Assembly: GCA_046594105.1 (NCBI GenBank)
Contig: JBKJQB010000336.1
Coordinates: forward strand, 1 to 15,433
Length of the DNA stretch: 15,433 nt
Source of the DNA: JBDSGC01 sp046594105
Lineage (GTDB): Bacteria; Acidobacteriota; Thermoanaerobaculia; Gp7-AA8
Direction of reading: 5' to 3'
Numbering within the stretch: the stretch's first letter is position 1; each line of letters starts with the position of its first letter. Both the position numbers and the translations under genes were made by a program. Positions 8,036 through 14,424 of this stretch are shown one piece after another. The notes under the pieces were generated by a model that made no database searches, had not been told where the DNA came from, and saw only the letters and a program-made list of their open reading frames with translations.

Positions 8036-8145
8036 GTAGCGCGACACTGCCGGCCGGTGCGTCGGCTCCAGCCCGATGGGCGCTTTTCGGCGATCTCCCG
8101 CGGGCAGGATGCCCGCGACACGGCCGGCAGGGCTGCCGGCGCTAC
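8036..8145. repeat. REP-like palindromic repeat, copy A
   Basis: This GC-rich element is bounded by perfect 7-base inverted ends (GTAGCGC at 8036 and GCGCTAC ending at 8145). Inside are two very strong hairpins: an 8-bp stem with a 3-base loop (CGCGGGCA/TGCCCGCG, 8099..8117) and an 8-bp stem with a 2-base loop (GCCGGCAG/CTGCCGGC, 8123..8140). A 21-base block at 8047..8067 recurs exactly at 10599..10619 in copy B. It lies six bases past the stop of the oppF-like gene, so it may stabilise the mRNA 3' end or help end transcription, but no T tract follows. Confidence 0.75.
8099..8140 (-). terminator. Paired strong hairpins downstream of the oppF-like gene (possible terminator or mRNA stabiliser)
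   Basis: Two GC-only 8-bp hairpins, 8123..8140 and 8099..8117, lie 12 to 53 bases downstream of the oppF-like stop codon in the direction of transcription. They would fold stably in RNA. The bases that follow on the minus strand are not a run of U, so this is not a classical intrinsic terminator. The structures are part of repeat copy A and their role here is inferred from position alone. Confidence 0.3.
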
Positions 8146-8151
8146 GAAAAG

Positions 8152-9372
8152 CTACTTCTTCCCGGTTGCCGGCCTGGCGATGCGCGCCGACTCCGGGATC
8201 GGAGCTCCTGCGAAATGACAGGCGGCGAACTGTCCCGGCTTGTGCTCGATCAGCGCCGGAACGTCGTCCTTGCAGATCGGGAACTGCGCGATGGGGCAGC
8301 GCGTGTGGAACACACATCCGCTGGGAGGATTGAGCGGAGTGGGGATGTCGCCATTGAGGATGATGCGGTGCTTCTTCACGGTGGGATCGGGCGTGGGAAC
8401 CGCCGAGAGCAGGGACTTCGTGTAAGGGTGCAGCGGGTCGTCGTACAGCGATCGCCGGCGGGAAAGCTCCATCACCTTCCCCAGATACATGACCGCCACC
8501 CGGGTGGAGATGTGCTCGACCACGGAGAGATCGTGAGCGATGAAAAGGTAGGTCAGCCCGAACTCTTCCTGCAGATCCTGGAGAAGATTGATCACCTGCG
8601 CCTGGACCGAAACGTCCAGCGCCGATACCGGCTCGTCGAGAACCAGAAACTTCGGGTTGGTCGCCAGCGCGCGGGCCACGCCGATCCGCTGTCGCTGGCC
8701 GCCCGAAAACTCATGGGGATAGCGTTTCCGGTAGTCGGGACTCAATCCCACCTTCGTCAGCAGCTCGGCTACGCGATCGGCGCGGTCGCCCGACGAGAGG
8801 TGTCCATGAATGATCAGCGGCTCGGCCACGATCGTCCCTACCGTCATGCGAGGGTTCAACGAGGCGTAGGGATCCTGAAACACGATCTGCATGTGTTGAC
8901 GGATCCTGCGAAGGTCCCCTGAGTCCAGCGCGAGAACGTCGGTCCCTTCGAAACTGACCGATCCGGAGGTCGGCTCGATCAGGCGGAGGATGCAGCGGCC
9001 TGCCGTCGTCTTGCCCGAGCCCGACTCGCCGACCAGGCCGAGTGTCTCTCCCCTGCCGATGCCGAAGGTCACGCCGTCGACCGCTTTCACGTTCGCCACC
9101 ACCCGCCCGAGAACTCCCCGCTTGACCGGAAAGTACTTTCGCAGATCGCGGACGATCAGCAGTGGATCGCCGTCCCCCATCGGGATGACCGGCGTCTGTT
9201 GAGGAGCCGACTGTTCCGAAGGAAGCTGCGAATGGCCATCGCGGTCACTTTGTTCTCGACGAGGTTGCGGAACCGAACCAACCGCGGTTCCCATCGGCAT
9301 CTCGCCGGCCGACCCGACAGTCACCGGCGCTTCGGTTCCGGTGCCGCCGATGAACGGTTTCTCGTCAGACAC
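8152..9372 (-). CDS. Oligopeptide/dipeptide ABC transporter ATP-binding protein, OppF/DppF-like
   Basis: This 406-residue ATPase energises a peptide (or related solute) importer. The catalytic domain starts near residue 71 (LLIVRDLRKYFPVKRG). Walker A GESGSGKT is at 115-122, signature FSGGQ at 222-226, Walker B FLVLDE at 242-247 with PVSALDVSVQAQ, and His280. The C-terminal oligo-HPY domain carries LHPYTKSLLSAVPTPDP and four cysteines (C353, C359, C367, C385), which in related Dpp/Opp ATPases are reported to bind an iron-sulfur cluster. The first 65 residues are polar, low in complexity and probably disordered, unusual for the family. The GTG at 9372 is chosen because GAGG stands five bases upstream; an ATG at residue 65 has no such signal. 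The OppD-like gene ends 66 bases upstream. Permeases and binding protein are not in the window. Confidence 0.93.
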   Translation of the reverse strand: MSDEKPFIGGTGTEAPVTVGSAGEMPMGTAVGSVPQPRREQSDRDGHSQLPSEQSAPQQTPVIPMGDGDPLLIVRDLRKYFPVKRGVLGRVVANVKAVDGVTFGIGRGETLGLVGESGSGKTTAGRCILRLIEPTSGSVSFEGTDVLALDSGDLRRIRQHMQIVFQDPYASLNPRMTVGTIVAEPLIIHGHLSSGDRADRVAELLTKVGLSPDYRKRYPHEFSGGQRQRIGVARALATNPKFLVLDEPVSALDVSVQAQVINLLQDLQEEFGLTYLFIAHDLSVVEHISTRVAVMYLGKVMELSRRRSLYDDPLHPYTKSLLSAVPTPDPTVKKHRIILNGDIPTPLNPPSGCVFHTRCPIAQFPICKDDVPALIEHKPGQFAACHFAGAPIPESARIARPATGKK

Positions 9373-9438
9373 ATGGACCTCGCTGTGAGAACGACCCGAA
9401 AGATGCGGCCGGCTGACCGGTCATGAGCCCTGATGGAT

Positions 9439-10542
9439 TCATGAGCGCTCCGGGTCGGCCTGATCGCCGTGCAGATAGCAGCGGGCGTCGTGACCCGGCC
9501 CCACGATCATGCGCGCCGGCTCGTGCCCGAGGCAGATGGGCATGACATCGGGACAGCGCGGATTGAATTTGCAACCGGGAGGAAGTGCGGTGATGGGCGG
9601 GACCATGCCGGCGATGGTGGGCAAGCGGTTGAGCAAACGGTTGGCCGAGGCATCGCGGCCGGCGCTCACACTGGGCAGCGAGCGAAGCAGTCCACGAGTG
9701 TAGGGATGGGCGGGCCTGGCGAACAGGTCGCGGACCGGCGCTTCTTCCACGATCCGGCCCGTGTACATCACCACCACGCGCTCACAGAACTCGGCCACCA
9801 CACCGAGGTCGTGGGTGATCAGCAGAATGGCCAGACCGAGGCGTTCCTGCAGCGATGCCAGCAACTCCATGATCTGCGCCTGGATGGTGACGTCGAGAGC
9901 GGTAGTGGGCTCGTCGGCGATGAGAAGCTCGGGATCGCAGGAGAGGGCCATGGCGATCATGACCCGCTGGCGCATCCCGCCGGAAAGCTGGTGCGGATAG
10001 TCGTCGAGCCGCTTGACCGGATCGGGAATGGCCACCAGCTCCAGCATCTCCCCCGCCAGCTTGCGCGCCTCCTTCTTCGAGACCTTCCTGTGAATGCGGA
10101 TGGCTTCAGTCACCTGCGCGCCAATCTTGAACACGGGATTGAGCGACGTCATCGGCTCCTGGAACACCATGGCGATGTCGTTGCCGCGCACGTGGCGCAT
10201 CTCCCGCTCCGACAATGAGGCGATGTCCTTCCCTTTGAAGCGGACGTGACCGCCGGTGATCTTTCCCGGCGGAGCCACGAGGCGCATGATCGACATCGCG
10301 GTGACGCTCTTGCCGCAGCCGGACTCCCCGACCAGCGCCACCGCCTCCCCTTTCCGCACATTGAAGGAGACGTTGTCGACCGCATGGACCAGGCCGTTCG
10401 CCGTGGGAAAGGAAGTGCGGAGGCTTTCCACTTCGAGGATTGCTTCGCGCGGGTCGACCTCGCGGTCCGCAACCTCCGCGTCCGGCAAACCTGATGGCTG
10501 GCCTTTCTTCGGGACGGACTGCATCGACGGCTGCTCGGTCAC
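9439..10542 (-). CDS. Oligopeptide/dipeptide ABC transporter ATP-binding protein, OppD/DppD-like
   Basis: This 367-residue partner ATPase should pair with the OppF-like protein below an importer. Domain features: ILEVESLRTSFPTANGLVHAVDNVSF near 35-60, Walker A GESGCGKS at 72-79, signature LSGGM at 186-190, Walker B LLIADE at 206-211 with PTTALDVTIQAQ, and His244. The C-terminal domain has HPYTRGLLRSLPSV and four cysteines (C324, C330, C337, C355) in the arrangement seen in its partner. About 34 N-terminal residues are polar and extra. The start used is the GTG at 10542; an ATG six codons in is an alternative. Neither has a Shine-Dalgarno sequence, but an extended -10 box (TGCTACGAT) ends nine bases before the GTG, so the message may be almost leaderless. 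It is read divergently from the flavoprotein gene at 10709. Confidence 0.92.
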   Translation of the reverse strand: MTEQPSMQSVPKKGQPSGLPDAEVADREVDPREAILEVESLRTSFPTANGLVHAVDNVSFNVRKGEAVALVGESGCGKSVTAMSIMRLVAPPGKITGGHVRFKGKDIASLSEREMRHVRGNDIAMVFQEPMTSLNPVFKIGAQVTEAIRIHRKVSKKEARKLAGEMLELVAIPDPVKRLDDYPHQLSGGMRQRVMIAMALSCDPELLIADEPTTALDVTIQAQIMELLASLQERLGLAILLITHDLGVVAEFCERVVVMYTGRIVEEAPVRDLFARPAHPYTRGLLRSLPSVSAGRDASANRLLNRLPTIAGMVPPITALPPGCKFNPRCPDVMPICLGHEPARMIVGPGHDARCYLHGDQADPERS

Positions 10543-10548
10543 TCGGTG

Positions 10549-10560
10549 GGGATCGTAGCA
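10549..10560 (-). promoter_or_regulatory. Candidate extended -10 promoter of the oppD-like gene
   Basis: On the minus strand TGCTACGAT reads from 10560 to 10552, an extended -10 motif (TGn followed by TAnnnT). No convincing -35 is seen at 16-18 bases. Transcription would start about 10545, within a few bases of the GTG at 10542. This fits the absence of a ribosome binding site. Assigned from motif and position only. Confidence 0.35.
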
Positions 10561-10584
10561 AGAATGGTGTCAGCGCCGCCTTTT

Positions 10585-10670
10585 GTAGCGCCGGCATCCT
10601 GCCGGCCGGTGCGTCGGCTTCCAGCTGGCGCTACCTGGCGAGCTCACGCCGGCAAGATGCCGGCGCTGCG
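10585..10670. repeat. REP-like palindromic repeat, copy B
   Basis: The first 50 bases (10585..10634) are bounded by perfect 8-base inverted ends, GTAGCGCC and GGCGCTAC. Inside is a 7-bp stem with 3-base loop (GCCGGCA/TGCCGGC, 10590..10606). A second part follows with another 7-bp hairpin (10648..10664) ending in GCGCTGC, a one-base variant of the terminal motif. The 21-base block at 10599..10619 is identical to 8047..8067 of copy A. It sits between two divergent genes, upstream of both the oppD-like gene and the flavoprotein gene. Confidence 0.75.
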
Positions 10671-10693
10671 GAAGGCTCTCCGCACCGCCGCGA

Positions 10694-10699
10694 TACCAT
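10694..10699 (+). promoter_or_regulatory. Candidate -10 box of the flavoprotein gene
   Basis: TACCAT matches the TAnnnT core and ends nine bases before the ATG at 10709. No ribosome binding site lies between, which would fit a near-leaderless start. No clear -35 was found. The ATG at 10698 overlapping this box opens only a four-codon frame. Confidence 0.25.
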
Positions 10700-10708
10700 G
10701 TCCCGCCG

Positions 10709-11890
10709 ATGAGCAGCCTCGATCCCATTCGCATCGCCGGCGCTGGCCCCTCCGGGCTTGCCGCCGCCATCGCCCTGGCGCGGGCGGGCCGCACCGTCGA
10801 AGTGCACGAAGCGAAGGCCGACGTGGGAACTCGTTTCATCGGCGACCTGCAGATCATCGAAGCGGCTTCGGAGACGGAAGGAGTTCCCGAGTTTCTCGAG
10901 CGCATCGGGATCGAGCGGAACTTCGACTGCAAGCCTGCCACATGGGCGACCTTCTACGATCATCGCGACCGCGCCAGGAAGATCCGCAGCAACCGGCCGT
11001 TCGGCTGGTTCATCAAGCGAGGCGCCGAGGAAGGGACGCTGGATCGAGGTCTTCTGGCTCAGGCACGAGCACTGGGCGTGAAGGTAATGTTCAACAGCCG
11101 TCTGGCACCCGAGCAGGCGGACATCGTGGCCACCGGACCGGCCACCCCCGACGGCCTGGCCCGGGAGATGACCTGGAAGTCCAGCGACGAGGAACGGGTC
11201 GACGTCTTTTTCAACCACGAGCGCTCGCCAGGCGGCTATTCGTATCTGTTCATCCTCGACGGCATCGCCACCTTCGGCTGCGCCATTGTTGCGAACTTCA
11301 AAAAGATCGACGAATACTTCGAGCACTCTCTGGCAGCCGCACAGCGCGTTCACGCATTCTCCATTCCCGCAGAGACCCGCACCGGCTACTCGTACATGAA
11401 CTTCCATCTGAAACAACAGGCCACCGCCGGACAATCACGCTACGTTGGTGAGGCCGCCGGATTTCAGGACTACCTGTTCGGTCTCGGAATCCGCTACGCG
11501 CTGACCAGCGGGAATCTCGCTGCACGCAGCATCCTGGAGAACCGCAGCTACGACGAGCTCTGGACGGACGCGCTGTCGGCCAAACAAGAGACCAGCCTGG
11601 TCAACCGCTTCCTGTACGAAGCGGGAGGAAACTTCGGCCTGTCGATGTTCGTCCGCCGCGCCGGCATCGCCCGCGACTTTCATCGTTACCTCGGTTCCTG
11701 GCACGCCACGACCTGGTGGAAATCGCTCCTCTTCCGCGCGGTGCGACGTTTCTGGCGTCACCAAGGCCGGTGCATGCACAAGCCAGGCATTCATTGGTGC
11801 CGCTCGCGAGACACCGCGATCAAGGTGCCCCCACTGGGACCGCTGGTGGTCGGAGATTCCGCGACAGAGAAAGCGAACCTCCTGTCATGA
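10709..11890 (+). CDS. FAD-dependent oxidoreductase, geranylgeranyl-reductase-like
   Basis: The 393-residue product begins with a dinucleotide-binding fold: IRIAGAGPSGLAAAIALARAGRTVEVHEA, with the GxGxxG glycines at 11-16 and the ribose-binding Glu34. GGYSYLFILDGIATFGC at 175-190 matches the substrate-side motif of geranylgeranyl reductases (normally YxWxFP, here degraded). VGEAAGFQDYLFGLGIRYALTSG at 246-268 is the second FAD motif. The C-terminal 90 residues include a Trp/Arg-rich stretch (about 328-350) and two cysteines (C355, C364). Family members reduce double bonds of isoprenoid chains or hydroxylate aromatic substrates. The stop overlaps the start of the squalene/phytoene synthase gene as ATGA, so the two are probably translated together and an isoprenoid substrate is likely. 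The exact reaction is not known. No ribosome binding site is seen. Confidence 0.8.
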   Translation: MSSLDPIRIAGAGPSGLAAAIALARAGRTVEVHEAKADVGTRFIGDLQIIEAASETEGVPEFLERIGIERNFDCKPATWATFYDHRDRARKIRSNRPFGWFIKRGAEEGTLDRGLLAQARALGVKVMFNSRLAPEQADIVATGPATPDGLAREMTWKSSDEERVDVFFNHERSPGGYSYLFILDGIATFGCAIVANFKKIDEYFEHSLAAAQRVHAFSIPAETRTGYSYMNFHLKQQATAGQSRYVGEAAGFQDYLFGLGIRYALTSGNLAARSILENRSYDELWTDALSAKQETSLVNRFLYEAGGNFGLSMFVRRAGIARDFHRYLGSWHATTWWKSLLFRAVRRFWRHQGRCMHKPGIHWCRSRDTAIKVPPLGPLVVGDSATEKANLLS

Positions 11891-12801
11891 GTGCCATAGA
11901 CGCCCCGACCACCTCGGGGACCTCGACGATCGGTGAGGCCGATGACTTCTGCCGCGCTGTGGCGCATCGGCACGGCGCAAACTTCTCGGTGGGCTTCCGC
12001 TTTCTGCCTGCGCAAAAGCGCCGGGCGGTCTATGCCGTCTACGCGTTCTGTCGCTGGGCCGACGACATTGCGGACGAGGAGATTGAAAACGCGCCCGCCG
12101 ACGCCGAGTCCACGATCCGTCTGCGCATGACCCGTCTCGACGACTGGCAGCGTGAGTTGGACGCCTGTTACTCAGGCTCCCCTTCCCACCTCATCACCAT
12201 CGCGCTGGCGGACGCCCTCAGGCATTTCCCCATCCCACGCAGCGCCTTTGTGGCACTGATCGACGGCTGCCGGCAGGACATGGTCAAGACCCGCTACGAG
12301 ACCTTCGAGGAGCTCCTGCACTACTGCACTCTGGTGGCCTCGTCGATTTCTGATCTCTCACTGCCCATCTTCGGCTATCGCACCGAGGCCGCACTCGAGC
12401 ATGGGCGCAGCCTCGCCACGGCATTGCAGCTGACCAATGTGACGCGCGACATCGGCGACGATCTGGGACGCGATCGCATTTACCTTCCTCGCGAAGAACT
12501 GCGGCGCTTCCGGGTCACCGAAGCCGATCTGATCGCCAGGTCCGAATCTGAATCGATGCGAAAGCTGATCGAGTTCCAGATCGACCGGGCGAAGTCGTAC
12601 TTCCGGGCCTCCGAGCCTCTGCTGCATGAGCTCGCCGGGGACGCCCGATTTCCGACCGTATTGATGGGCGGCATCTACGCCACAGTGCTTTCTCACATCG
12701 AGCGCGAACCGCTCACCGTGCTCCACCGCAGATTCCGGCTGTCCACCCTCCAGAAGCTCCTGGTGGTGGCCCGGCGGCTCCTCCGTCCGCACTTCCTTTG
12801 A
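11887..12801 (+). CDS. Squalene/phytoene synthase family protein
   Basis: This 304-residue enzyme should join two prenyl diphosphates head to head. It carries both metal-binding signatures: YAFCRWADDIADEE with D59, D60 and D63, and NVTRDIGDDLGRDRIYLP with D188, D191 and D192. The block HGANFSVGFRFLPAQKRRAVYAVYAFCR and DGCRQDMVKTRYETFEELLHYC (127-147) complete the family pattern. Length is normal. The frame is open from 11716, but the ATG at 11887 sits in an ATGA overlap with the upstream flavoprotein stop and gives the usual family N-terminus. The motifs fit phytoene synthase (CrtB) and hopanoid-pathway synthases (HpnC/HpnD) about equally, and no desaturase, squalene-hopene cyclase or other pathway gene is in the window to decide. 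So product could be phytoene, presqualene diphosphate or squalene. Confidence 0.9.
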   Translation: MSAIDAPTTSGTSTIGEADDFCRAVAHRHGANFSVGFRFLPAQKRRAVYAVYAFCRWADDIADEEIENAPADAESTIRLRMTRLDDWQRELDACYSGSPSHLITIALADALRHFPIPRSAFVALIDGCRQDMVKTRYETFEELLHYCTLVASSISDLSLPIFGYRTEAALEHGRSLATALQLTNVTRDIGDDLGRDRIYLPREELRRFRVTEADLIARSESESMRKLIEFQIDRAKSYFRASEPLLHELAGDARFPTVLMGGIYATVLSHIEREPLTVLHRRFRLSTLQKLLVVARRLLRPHFL

Positions 12802-12836
12802 AACGAGTCAGGCGTAACATCCGTCCCAACAGTTAG

Positions 12837-13619
12837 ATGTCGCGAACCCTGATCGCTCTGGCTCTGATTCTGTCCGCGATGACCGCGGCCGGAGCGGAGG
12901 ACCCGTCGGACAGCGTCACCGTGCTGGTGCCCGTGGTCGGAAGCGTCAGCGGCGCGAATGGGGTCCGCTGGAAAACCGACGTCGATCTCGTGAATGACAT
13001 GAATCACGAGATCACCGTCGCCCTCACCCTCCCTGCCATGGCGGCGCCGGTCATCCTTTTGACGCTGCCTCCCAACAGCACCCAGCGGTTCACCGACGTG
13101 GCTGCCGAGGCCTTCGGACTGGAGACCGCTCTGTCGCCGATGCAGGTGCAGACGCTCGGGAAGCGCTCCGTCCGCATCGCCGCCTCGGTGTACGGAGTGC
13201 GGGGCAACGAGGTGTTCCGCCCCGAGCCGATCGCCATCGACTACGGCAACAGCTATATGCCGCTGCGCGCGCTCCGCGGGCTCTCGTTCACCGATACCTT
13301 CCGAACCAACATCGGGATCGTCAATCTCGGTGAGCGGCCAGCCCCCATCACGCTCGCTCTGCAGCGTCTGGAAGGGCGGAACGTTGCGGTCCAGCGGATC
13401 ACGCTCCAGCCCAACACCCTTTCCCACATGGCCATCCAGAGCCTCTTCCCTCTGATCACCAAGGGCGACGATTTCACGGTGCTGGTGGAGAGCGGTTCGC
13501 GGGATACCTACGCCTATGCGTCGGTGATCGAGAATCAGACCAACGAAGCGCATTTCATTCAACCTGCGGTGGCCGTCACGCAGCAGGACCAGCCGGCGCT
13601 CGCCAGTAGCCGGTTCTGA
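12837..13619 (+). CDS. Secreted protein with two homologous beta-rich repeats, function unknown
   Basis: The 260-residue product starts with a clear signal peptide (MSRTLIALALILSAMTAAGA, cleavage near 20/21). The mature part looks like two related units. Unit 1 (about 44-128) has RWKTDVDLVNDMNHEITVAL, then LTLPPNSTQRFTDVAAEAFG and SVRIAASVYG. Unit 2 (about 155-240) has FRTNIGIVNLGERPAPITLAL, then ITLQPNTLSHMAIQSLFP and DTYAYASVIENQTNEAHFI. The alternating hydrophobic pattern suggests beta-sandwich folds, perhaps for surface binding or adhesion. No catalytic motif, lipobox, cysteine pair or C-terminal sorting signal is seen. It begins 35 bases after the synthase stop, and may share its transcript or use TAACAT at 12815 as a -10. 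I do not recognise a named family and give no function. Confidence 0.78.
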   Translation: MSRTLIALALILSAMTAAGAEDPSDSVTVLVPVVGSVSGANGVRWKTDVDLVNDMNHEITVALTLPAMAAPVILLTLPPNSTQRFTDVAAEAFGLETALSPMQVQTLGKRSVRIAASVYGVRGNEVFRPEPIAIDYGNSYMPLRALRGLSFTDTFRTNIGIVNLGERPAPITLALQRLEGRNVAVQRITLQPNTLSHMAIQSLFPLITKGDDFTVLVESGSRDTYAYASVIENQTNEAHFIQPAVAVTQQDQPALASSRF

Positions 13620-13628
13620 GGGCTGGCT

Positions 13629-13636
13629 GCTATGCT
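13629..13636 (+). promoter_or_regulatory. Candidate extended -10 promoter for the zinc-ribbon/udk pair
   Basis: TGCTATGCT (13628..13636) has the extended TGn element and a -10 hexamer TATGCT. The hexamer ends six bases before the ATG at 13643, exactly where transcription would begin on the A of the start codon. No ribosome binding site is present and no strong -35. This supports a leaderless message. Confidence 0.4.
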
Positions 13637-13642
13637 CTCCCC

Positions 13643-13810
13643 ATGGGTGATGAGCCGGAGTATCTGATCTGTCTCCAGTGCGAGACCCCGACCTACCAGT
13701 TCGAATTCACCAATGGAAAACTGGGCGCGATCGTCTGCACCGTCTGCGGGAACGATGACTCAAGCGACTTCATGACCGAGGCCGAGCTCGAAGAGAGCAG
13801 CGGCGCGTGA
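13643..13810 (+). CDS. Small zinc-ribbon protein (55 residues)
   Basis: The reading frame is short but convincing. It encodes MGDEPEYLICLQCETPTYQF, then GKLGAIVCTVCGNDD and an acidic tail (EAELEE). Two CxxC knuckles, C10/C13 and C32/C35, are 18 residues apart and fit a rubredoxin-like zinc ribbon. The tail from residue 38 on is strongly acidic. The TGA overlaps the GTG of udk as GTGA, arguing for translational coupling. The start lacks a ribosome binding site but lies directly behind an extended -10 box. Small zinc ribbons of this kind often bind nucleic acid or a larger partner protein; which applies here is unknown. No standard name is recognised. Confidence 0.75.
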   Translation: MGDEPEYLICLQCETPTYQFEFTNGKLGAIVCTVCGNDDSSDFMTEAELEESSGA

Positions 13811-14424
13811 AGACGCCTGTCATCATCGGGATTGCAGGTGGGACAGGGTCGGGAAAGACCACCGTGGCGCGGGCGATCCACGATCGCGTCGGCAAAGATC
13901 GCATCGAATGGATCTCCCACGACTCGTATTACCGCAACTTCGATGCGCTGAGCCCCGAAGAGCGACATCGCATCAACTTCGATCATCCCGACTCGCTGGA
14001 GACCGAGCTGCTCATTCGCCAGCTCGACGTGCTGCGCAAAGGCGCCTCCGTGGAAGTCCCGATGTACGACTTCGCCACCGACTCCCGCAAGGCGGAGACG
14101 CATCGCGTGGAGCCTCGCAAGGTCATCATTGTCGAGGGCATCCTGGTCCTCGCGGAGCCCGATCTGCGCAAGCGCATCGACATCAAGCTCTTCGTTGATA
14201 CGCCGGCCGACATCCGCTTCATGAGGCGCCTGGTGCGCGATATCGAAACGCGCGGACGGACGCTGCAATCGGTGGTGGAGCAGTACATGACGTCCGTCCG
14301 GCCCATGCATGAGGAGTTCGTCGAGCCGTCGAAGAGGTACGCCGACCTGATCATCCCTGAGGGTGGGGAAAACCAGGTGGCCCTCGACGCGATCATCTCC
14401 CGGGTCGAGCACTTGATGCTCTGA
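13807..14424 (+). CDS. udk: Uridine kinase (uridine/cytidine kinase, P-loop)
   Basis: This 205-residue cytoplasmic enzyme phosphorylates uridine and cytidine to UMP and CMP in pyrimidine salvage. It shows the Walker A loop GGTGSGKTT at 11-19, SHDSYYR at 37-43 with the putative catalytic Asp39, INFDHPDSLE at 56-65, VPMYDFATDSR at 84-94 (nucleoside-binding region), IVEGILVL at 108-115, FVDTPADIRFMRRLVRDIETRGR at 129-151 (lid region) and YADLIIPEGGEN at 178-189. Length and motif order match bacterial Udk. The GTG start at 13807 overlaps the stop of the zinc-ribbon gene, so expression depends on it. About 280 bases without a protein gene follow. Phosphoribulokinase shares the fold, but the motif set fits uridine kinase. 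Confidence 0.93.
   Translation: MKTPVIIGIAGGTGSGKTTVARAIHDRVGKDRIEWISHDSYYRNFDALSPEERHRINFDHPDSLETELLIRQLDVLRKGASVEVPMYDFATDSRKAETHRVEPRKVIIVEGILVLAEPDLRKRIDIKLFVDTPADIRFMRRLVRDIETRGRTLQSVVEQYMTSVRPMHEEFVEPSKRYADLIIPEGGENQVALDAIISRVEHLML

Larger units (their letters stand above)
7838..8151. other. Intergenic region holding the efflux-operon leader and a palindromic repeat
   Basis: This 314-base stretch separates the 5' end of the TolC-type gene from the 3' end of the oppF-like gene, both on the minus strand. It holds the AGGAGG ribosome binding site (complement of 7846..7851) of the TolC-type gene, a probable but unproven promoter zone around 7925..7970, and the REP-like repeat at 8036..8145. 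The plus-strand ORF of 93 codons that crosses the region reads through the repeat and looks spurious. No protein gene is supported here. Confidence 0.6.

Noticed and set aside
7937..8218. Plus-strand frame of 93 codons in the gap before the oppF-like gene
   Set aside because: It reads through the palindromic repeat and into the antisense of the oppF-like 3' end; no motif and no ribosome binding site.
8036..10670. CRISPR array or transposon suggested by the GC-rich palindromes
   Set aside because: There are only two separated copies with no regular spacers, and no transposase or target-site duplication was found; a REP-like dispersed repeat fits better.
11716..11886. Longer start for the squalene/phytoene synthase frame
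   Set aside because: The extra 57 residues overlap the flavoprotein gene in another frame and do not resemble the family; the ATG at 11887 forms an ATGA junction.
12693..13562. Minus-strand frame of 289 codons opposite the secreted repeat protein
   Set aside because: The plus-strand frame has a signal peptide and internal repeats, and follows the direction of its neighbours; the opposite frame has none of these.
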